A stretch of DNA of 42,898 nt from a virus. Position numbers and translations under genes: made by a program. This document shows positions 38,383 to 42,898 of the stretch, piece by piece. The stretch's first letter is position 1; the number at the start of each line of letters is the position of its first letter. The stretch is taken from positions 1-42,898 of IMG/VR virus record IMGVR_UViG_3300027917_000075. One strand, written 5' to 3'. The notes under the pieces were generated by a model. The model made no database searches. It was given only the letters and a program-made list of their open reading frames with translations, and was not told where the DNA came from.

Positions 38383-39561
38383 ATGGCAGATGGAAGCTAT
38401 CCGGGTTTAGTTTCTAGAGATAGAAATTCAAACGCCCAGACAAATGCTATTTGGGTCAGACTTACTGACGACACAAATGACGTTGAGATGGGAGGTGGTG
38501 TTGAGGCCGATGCGCTGCGAGTAACTCTTGCCAATGATTCAACAGGTTTATTATCAGTTGATGATAATGGAAGTTCGTTGACCATTGATAATACTACTTT
38601 AGCAGTGGTTGGTGGAGGCACCGAAGCAACAGCATTAAGAGTAACTATCGCCAATGATTCAACAGGCGTTCTGTCTATTGATGATAATGGCGGTAGTATA
38701 ACAGTTGATGGTACGGTATCCGTGTCTGACTTCACATTTGATTATGCTGAAGATTCGGCGCATGGTACTGGGGACGTCGGCGCATTTATCCTAGCAGTTC
38801 GACGAGATGCTGATACATCTTTAGTTGATACTGATGGAGATTATGCTCCGCTACAAGTCAACGATGTAGGCGCATTAAAAGTAGACGTTATTGATTCTGT
38901 TGTATCTTCAAACTTAGTAGACGATGCAGCGTTTACTATCGCAACAGATACTGTAACTCCAAGTGGTTTCTTAGCAGACGAAACTGCTCCTGATTCAGTA
39001 GATGAAGGGGATATCGGTGTTGCTAGAATGACACTTGATAGGAAGCAGTTAAACGTTTTAGTTGATGCAACTACAGACGCTAACAGATTGGCTATTGATG
39101 CAAGCGGTCTTGCACAAGTTGATGTAGCTGCACACGCATTAACTAATGCCAATGCATTACCTGTTTCAAAAGACAATAATGCTAACGCAGAGACTAATCC
39201 TCTCTTCGTGTATCAAGTAAACACTGTTGTCAGCGGTAATGAAGTACATGATTATGATACAGCTTCAGCGGTTGCTGCGGATGCAACAAGTAATCATGAT
39301 TATGCAGTAGCCAACACAACCTTCTTATTGAAGAGTATTATTGTGGCTGGTTCTGGTAATATTAAGTTCGAAGTTATTGATGATCCTGCTGGTACTCCAG
39401 CAACTATTGCTGTTGGATTCTTAACAGGACGTCAAGGAGATACAAAGCAAATATTCTTTGATCCTGCATTTGAGTGTACAACAACTCTTAGGGTTCAGAG
39501 AACAAATCGCCAAGGCGCTGCTACAGATCTGTACAGCACCATTATTGGTAGTGATGTGTAA
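38383..39561 (+). CDS. Repetitive beta-rich structural protein (392 aa)
   Basis: AAAAGGAGGTAGCC precedes the ATG. Near the start a 43-residue unit is repeated: ADALRVTLANDSTGLLSVDD and ATALRVTIANDSTGVLSIDD. The middle has VDxAxxTDANRLAIDASG and the end reads NTTFLLKSIIVAGSGNIKFEV, GFLTGRQGDTKQIFF, a beta-sandwich ending. Likely a tail or appendage protein. Confidence 0.8.
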   Translation: MADGSYPGLVSRDRNSNAQTNAIWVRLTDDTNDVEMGGGVEADALRVTLANDSTGLLSVDDNGSSLTIDNTTLAVVGGGTEATALRVTIANDSTGVLSIDDNGGSITVDGTVSVSDFTFDYAEDSAHGTGDVGAFILAVRRDADTSLVDTDGDYAPLQVNDVGALKVDVIDSVVSSNLVDDAAFTIATDTVTPSGFLADETAPDSVDEGDIGVARMTLDRKQLNVLVDATTDANRLAIDASGLAQVDVAAHALTNANALPVSKDNNANAETNPLFVYQVNTVVSGNEVHDYDTASAVAADATSNHDYAVANTTFLLKSIIVAGSGNIKFEVIDDPAGTPATIAVGFLTGRQGDTKQIFFDPAFECTTTLRVQRTNRQGAATDLYSTIIGSDV

Positions 39562-39624
39562 CCACCCTTGTAGTTTCGACTCAAGGTGCGGACTAACGTC
39601 CAGCTAAATTGAAAGGACAGGTGT
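39562..39624 (+). promoter_or_regulatory. Small structured gap
   Basis: CACCCTTG can pair with CAAGGTG with one bulge, and GGACTAACGTCC is a small perfect hairpin; both lie before the SD GAAAGGACAGG of the next gene. No U-run. Possibly mRNA stabilising structure. Confidence 0.4.
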
Positions 39625-39813
39625 ATGACTAAGAAGAACGAGAGATTAAAAAAGGTTCAACCAGTAAAAAAGGAAGAGTCTGGCAGGACTCAAGTTATTC
39701 AAGGTAATATACCTGTCCTTACAATTCAGTTGTTGGACAGTATTAACAGAAACTTAATAACACTGACCACTATTATTAAGGAAGAGTTGGTTAGGAAAAA
39801 CAAGAGGATATAA
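39625..39813 (+). CDS. Small basic helical protein (62 aa)
   Basis: ATG after AAAGGACAGGTGT. Lys-rich opening (MTKKNERLKKVQPVKKEES), then a helix IPVLTIQLLDSINRNLITLTTIIKEELV. The stop overlaps the next ATG. No family recognised. Confidence 0.7.
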   Translation: MTKKNERLKKVQPVKKEESGRTQVIQGNIPVLTIQLLDSINRNLITLTTIIKEELVRKNKRI

Positions 39814-40334
39814 TGGCAGATCTAAATGATTTAACTCAGAATGTAAATATCTGGGATGATGCAAAGAGTAAAGCGGTATCTGTCATTACAGATGGATCTA
39901 CAGAACGTCTTGCTGTTGATGTATCAGGTACTGTGGATATTGACTATGATGAGTCTCCGACGAAGTATCAGTTGAAGACTGACTATGATGCGACTGGTAC
40001 GTCAGTTGCTTCATCTCCTGACACAACGCTTTATACGTATTCAGGCTCAGGTGTTATTGACCTTGTAGCCGTCAACTGTCTTACCTCAGCAAACTGGGGT
40101 GTTGATATTATTATAGACGGAACATCAAGGCTTCGTATTACTATGCCTGATTTAGGAAGTCAACTTGGTCTTACAGACTCTAACTTTGATGTTGTTGCTC
40201 AGACGGCTAACAAGCAGTTTAGATGGAAGCCTTCGCAAATTGGGTTTACAACGAACTTCACAGTCAAAGCGTATGCAACAGGTGCAACAGTCACATTAGA
40301 GCATCTTATTCTATTCAGGGAGAGGATAACATGA
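39813..40334 (+). CDS. Beta-rich structural protein (173 aa)
   Basis: MADLNDLTQNVNIWDDAKSKAVSVITDGSTERLAVDVSGTV is like the openings of phage beta-structured appendage proteins; the rest alternates strands (VIDLVAVNCLTSANWGVDIIIDGTSRLRITM, TNFTVKAYATGATVTLEHLILF). Ends in ATGA overlap with the next gene. Confidence 0.75.
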   Translation: MADLNDLTQNVNIWDDAKSKAVSVITDGSTERLAVDVSGTVDIDYDESPTKYQLKTDYDATGTSVASSPDTTLYTYSGSGVIDLVAVNCLTSANWGVDIIIDGTSRLRITMPDLGSQLGLTDSNFDVVAQTANKQFRWKPSQIGFTTNFTVKAYATGATVTLEHLILFRERIT

Positions 40335-40660
40335 GCATAAATAGCCAAAAGACACTTGATGCTGTTGAGATTAGAGATACGGCTACTCATAATGGTGATG
40401 TTGTTTTCAATGGCGACTTCGTTGTTAAGACGCTTGTTATTGAGAACAGCCTAGACCAGACAGTCACTCTCCAATGTCAGGCATCAGCAAATAGTAATTT
40501 CAGTAATAGCTTTGATGTTGGTAGTTCGTTTGATGTTACTGCCAGCACAAACACTTATCAAACTTGTAGCAGTTATTTCCCTTACTGGCGTGTTACAGCG
40601 ACATGTGCGTCATCTCCGTCAAGTGGGGATTTAACTGTAATATGTTATGGGGTGGCCTAA
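40331..40660 (+). CDS. Beta-rich structural protein (109 aa)
   Basis: Start at ATG 40331 from the four-base overlap and the SD AGGGAGAGG. VVFNGDFVVKTLVIENSLDQTVTLQCQAS then YFPYWRVTATCASSPSSGDLTVICYGVA suggests a small beta-sandwich. Likely a virion accessory. Confidence 0.75.
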   Translation: MSINSQKTLDAVEIRDTATHNGDVVFNGDFVVKTLVIENSLDQTVTLQCQASANSNFSNSFDVGSSFDVTASTNTYQTCSSYFPYWRVTATCASSPSSGDLTVICYGVA

Positions 40661-40848
40661 TGGGAACACTAGATAATACAGAAGGAGCACAAGTTAATCG
40701 TAAGATAACTTTGATTGACGTAACGCCTTATACGCCGGCACAGATTGAAACTTATTTTAATGACAACTATGGCAATAAGGGCTGGGAAGTAAAGCAAGTT
40801 GTAGTTATTGGAACTAATAAGTATCTACTTACGGAGAAGCAATACTAA
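40660..40848 (+). CDS. Small hypothetical protein (62 aa)
   Basis: TAATG overlap start. MGTLDNTEGAQVNRKITLIDVTPYTPAQIETYFNDNYGNKGWEVKQVVVIG has strand-helix-strand character. No family recognised. It begins a run of very small coupled genes. Confidence 0.7.
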   Translation: MGTLDNTEGAQVNRKITLIDVTPYTPAQIETYFNDNYGNKGWEVKQVVVIGTNKYLLTEKQY

Positions 40849-40928
40849 TGGTTAAATTCGCTATGGTCCGACGAGCTAAGCGTAAAAAGGCTAAGAAAGC
40901 TAAAAAGAAACGCAAGAAGAAACGATGA
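40848..40928 (+). CDS. Extremely basic micropeptide (26 aa)
   Basis: ATG overlaps the previous stop and the TGA overlaps the next ATG (ATGA), so it is coupled on both sides. After MVKFAMV almost every residue is Lys, Arg or Ala. Such a peptide might bind nucleic acid or membrane. No SD of its own is clear. Confidence 0.45.
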   Translation: MVKFAMVRRAKRKKAKKAKKKRKKKR

Positions 40929-41095
40929 TTAATACTATTTGTCCTCATTGCGGTGAAGTTGTTGAATTAGAGGACGGACATTCTTCATGGATATGTTCGA
41001 AATGCAGAGGTTTTATAGATGGGCTATATAGAAACAGAACAAGCGGTTCGGTTGATAGAGACAACAACCAATGCGATCAGGGAGACACAGCCTGA
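40925..41095 (+). CDS. Small zinc-ribbon protein (56 aa)
   Basis: C6, C9, C24 and C27 (CPHCG...WICSKC) form a zinc ribbon; the rest is polar. ATGA overlap at the start and a 77-base overlap at the end with the next gene. Third or fourth zinc-ribbon type in the window; role unknown. Confidence 0.65.
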   Translation: MINTICPHCGEVVELEDGHSSWICSKCRGFIDGLYRNRTSGSVDRDNNQCDQGDTA

Positions 41096-41186
41096 ACCAG
41101 AACCTACTAATTACTGGTGGTTATTACTTATAGGAGTTGTGCCGGTGTTTGTAGGATGGCTACTTACACGCAAAAAAAAATCATAG
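41019..41186 (+). CDS. Small membrane protein (55 aa)
   Basis: AGAGG precedes ATG 41019. A helical amphipathic part (ETEQAVRLIETTTNAIRE) and a Pro/Glu linker precede one membrane helix (YWWLLLIGVVPVFVGWLL) with a Lys-rich end. Could be a holin-like or spanin-like part, but the evidence is only topology. Confidence 0.6.
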   Translation: MGYIETEQAVRLIETTTNAIRETQPEPEPTNYWWLLLIGVVPVFVGWLLTRKKKS

Positions 41187-41227
41187 AACATGATTTAGGC
41201 TATCCACCACCGCATAATATTGACTAA
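41156..41227 (+). CDS. Micropeptide (23 aa)
   Basis: ATG 41156 to TAA 41227, whose last base is the first of the next ATG (TAATG). Sequence MATYTQKKIIEHDLGYPPPH then NID. The only support is coupling on the 3' side and a weak AGG before the start, so it is tentative. Confidence 0.35.
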   Translation: MATYTQKKIIEHDLGYPPPHNID

Positions 41228-41553
41228 TGGCAAAAAGAGGAAGACCAAAATTGTTTCAGAATGGTGATAGCAAGATAATATATGACGCGATTAAGGAAAT
41301 TACCAAGAGCACATCAGAGCTAAGGGCAATGATAGCAACTAATGCTACCAAGATTGACGAGAGACATAGTTCTAACTTGCGCGCACTTGAGAATATGTCT
41401 GGTGATATGCACATTGTTTTGAACAAGGTACAGGATCTACCTTGTGGTGCAGTGAAGGCAGAAGTTAAGGCAAATGGAACACATATTAAATGGTTGTGGG
41501 GATTATTTAGTGCAATAGTTGTTGCGGTTATAATAGCTTTTGTAAAAGGTTGA
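41227..41553 (+). CDS. Membrane protein with coiled coil, holin/XhlA-like topology (108 aa)
   Basis: A basic N-terminus (MAKRGRPKLF), a long helix, and a C-terminal membrane helix WLWGLFSAIVVAVIIAFVKG. This is the arrangement of XhlA-like haemolysin/holin-associated proteins. No endolysin is visible nearby, so a lysis role is a guess. Confidence 0.6.
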   Translation: MAKRGRPKLFQNGDSKIIYDAIKEITKSTSELRAMIATNATKIDERHSSNLRALENMSGDMHIVLNKVQDLPCGAVKAEVKANGTHIKWLWGLFSAIVVAVIIAFVKG

Positions 41554-41555
41554 TA

Positions 41556-41726
41556 ATGACTAAAGAAGAATTTCTAGGTGCGTTCCTAGGATTTATCGTT
41601 AAGAAGTCAGAGCAATGGCTTCCGGAAGAAGCACCAGAAGACATGCTTCTTGACATAATGCAAAAGATGTTGGCTAAGCATAATGACGATATAAAAAGAA
41701 TTTTAAGGAGGCAAGCTTATGGCTGA
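41556..41726 (+). CDS. Small hypothetical protein (56 aa)
   Basis: ATG three bases after the previous stop. MTKEEFLGAFLGFIVKKSEQWLP then PEDMLLDIMQKMLAKHNDDIKRIL is helical and amphipathic. Its end contains the SD AAGGAGG of the next gene, which it overlaps by eight bases. Confidence 0.65.
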   Translation: MTKEEFLGAFLGFIVKKSEQWLPEEAPEDMLLDIMQKMLAKHNDDIKRILRRQAYG

Positions 41727-42375
41727 TATAGTATGGACAAAAGAATGGTCTGCTTCCGACGACGGCACGATAGTTACCGGAGCTGATCTAGGAAACATTC
41801 AAGATGATATTGGCTCTGGTATTACCACCGATGCTACTACAATACAAGGTGTTCCTATTGATGCGCCTATAGCTGGTGATGATGGTAAGTTAATTTATTA
41901 TGATCACGGTAATACGAAATTCGATTACGCACCATTATCTAGTTTTATTACAGAAACAATAATTCAGTCTATTATTCCACCCGGAGTTATTTTAATGTGG
42001 TCAGGGACCATAAACGTTGGCAACCCTGCCACTGATATACCAACAGGTTGGTACTTGTGCGACGGTAATAACGGCACTCCCGACCTTACAGATAAATTCG
42101 TTATACATGCTGATGATGATAGCGGAGGAACACGTGATGTTGGAGATACAGGCGGTGCACATGAATATGATTTGTCACACGATCATACAGTATCTCATGA
42201 CAATTGGGGAACTCAAGATGCTGGTGCTGCTGGAGGTAGGTTATGTACTAATACACTTCCTAGCGGTGCTCCAAACGATTGTGCTACTGGATCCAAAACC
42301 ACGAGCTCAGGAGGTAGTGCCACTCAAGCTACGATTCCTAAATTCTATGCATTAGCATTTATAATGAAAGCGTAA
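41719..42375 (+). CDS. Tail-collar-type fibre tip protein (218 aa)
   Basis: After an N-terminal fibre region (GADLGNIQDDIGSGI) comes PPGVILMWSG, then IPTGWYLCDGNNGTPDLTDKFVI, the signature of phage tail collar domains, followed by His-rich turns (DLSHDHTVSHDNW) as in metal-coordinating fibre tips. The end KFYALAFIMKA also matches. AAGGAGG precedes the ATG. Probably a receptor-contacting tip. Confidence 0.88.
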   Translation: MADIVWTKEWSASDDGTIVTGADLGNIQDDIGSGITTDATTIQGVPIDAPIAGDDGKLIYYDHGNTKFDYAPLSSFITETIIQSIIPPGVILMWSGTINVGNPATDIPTGWYLCDGNNGTPDLTDKFVIHADDDSGGTRDVGDTGGAHEYDLSHDHTVSHDNWGTQDAGAAGGRLCTNTLPSGAPNDCATGSKTTSSGGSATQATIPKFYALAFIMKA

Positions 42376-42389
42376 ACTAGGAGGGGAAT

Positions 42390-42551
42390 ATGTTAAAAGG
42401 ATATAAGACGTATATTATTATGGCGATAGGCGTCATAGCTAATGGATGCTTTGCAATGGGATTAATTCCAGTGGAATGGATTTCTATTGTAAATAGCATC
42501 TTGGCATTCTTAGGGCTAGGGGCACTAAGAAGTGGAATTGCTAATAAGTAA
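42390..42551 (+). CDS. Small membrane protein, holin-like (53 aa)
   Basis: GGAGGGG precedes the ATG. MLKGYKTYIIMAIGVIANGCF, then WISIVNSILAFLGLGALRSGI give two hydrophobic helices. Similar short proteins follow fibre genes in many phages and are often called holins. Evidence is size, topology and place. Confidence 0.65.
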   Translation: MLKGYKTYIIMAIGVIANGCFAMGLIPVEWISIVNSILAFLGLGALRSGIANK

Positions 42552-42563
42552 GGAGGAAACAGA

Positions 42564-42898
42564 ATGAAAAAGTTTTTATTGATTTGCTTGCTCATCGCAG
42601 CAGTTGGTATCGTTGGATGTGCAAAAGAAGCTGAAGCAAAGGGTGGACCTAAGAAAGACATTTGTGATACACCGTTTGGTTCTATCTATAATGAATGTCA
42701 TATAGTTACCCATCCTACATCAGATAAAGAGCTTATGCCTATTGGCGTTGGGTTAGACTTAATTTTGTTAGAGTCTGACATTGAAGGTATTTCTTATGTC
42801 ATTACAACTGAATACAAATATGATATTAGAAATAGTGAGCAGTCGGTTTATGGTGTCATAACGCTTAAACTTGCCGACATTATAAAGAAAGTTAAGGG
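42564..42898 (+). CDS. Lipoprotein, incomplete at the right edge
   Basis: AAGGAGGAAACAG precedes ATG 42564. A signal peptide MKKFLLICLLIAAVGIVGC ends in a lipobox with Cys at 19, so the protein is probably lipidated and membrane anchored. The mature part (VTHPTSDKELMPIGVGLDLILLESD, then strands) is cut by the window edge after about 111 codons. Phage lipoproteins can block superinfection or act in lysis; neither can be decided. Confidence 0.75.
   Translation, partial: MKKFLLICLLIAAVGIVGCAKEAEAKGGPKKDICDTPFGSIYNECHIVTHPTSDKELMPIGVGLDLILLESDIEGISYVITTEYKYDIRNSEQSVYGVITLKLADIIKKVK

Noticed and set aside
1-42898. Frequent heptamer TCGACGA/TCGTCGA, about a dozen or more copies, possibly a packaging or recombination signal.
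   Set aside because: The excess over expectation is modest by eye, strand and position show no order, and codon usage could explain it.

Overview
The window is part of the genome of a tailed bacteriophage. It shows a terminase, portal, scaffold, decoration and capsid block, a phage replication block, tail-fibre-like proteins and densely packed genes with overlapping starts and stops. It is incomplete at both ends: the first gene is open from base 1 and the last runs off base 42898. I see no tape measure, integrase, endolysin or tRNA gene. The host cannot be named. Strong Shine-Dalgarno (SD) sites and near-consensus sigma70-type promoters argue against Bacteroidetes, and a lipobox shows a bacterial host.

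Layout. (1) 1-2631, plus strand: the end of a very large virion-type polyvalent protein. (2) 2632-11779, minus strand: a replication operon read leftward from a TTGACA-16-TATAAT promoter at 11818-11845. It holds a VRR-NUC nuclease, a SNF2 helicase, a possible ssDNA-binding protein, a CHC2/TOPRIM primase, an MCM-like AAA+ helicase, a zinc-ribbon/nucleotide pyrophosphohydrolase and a family A DNA polymerase with proofreading domain. (3) About 12.2-18.1 kb, minus strand: an accessory block of small genes. Its centre is a four-gene ubiquitin-like cassette: ubiquitin-like protein, E2-like, E1/ThiF-like and JAB/JAMM isopeptidase-like. The arrangement recalls the PRTRC cassettes of plasmids and the Bil/Cap2-Cap3 conjugation systems. 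(4) 18065-18785: a 721-bp non-coding region with tandem repeats, inverted repeats, AT tracts and divergent promoters, a candidate origin or control region. (5) 18786-42898, plus strand: two ribbon-helix-helix-like regulators, a RyR-domain protein, small and large terminase, portal, scaffold, capsid, then a long series of fibre-like, LamG-like and other beta-rich proteins, with runs of tiny translationally coupled genes.

Main points of interest. The ubiquitin-like cassette has the expected catalytic signatures (JAMM HxHx7SxxD, E1 GCGGIG, an E2-like Cys in a GSNVCTG context) but no ParB, sensor or nucleotidyltransferase partner. It lies in an island of about 6.3 kb with no GATC tetranucleotide at all (GGCC and CCGG also seem absent), many GGGGG-type SD sites and strong intergenic hairpins placed just before SD sites. 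This suggests a mosaic origin. The rightward early promoter carries three copies of the palindrome ACAATCAATTGT at exact 32-bp spacing, one inside the promoter spacer. Replication pairs a primase, which has an extra zinc-containing C-terminal region, with an overlapping MCM-like ATPase.
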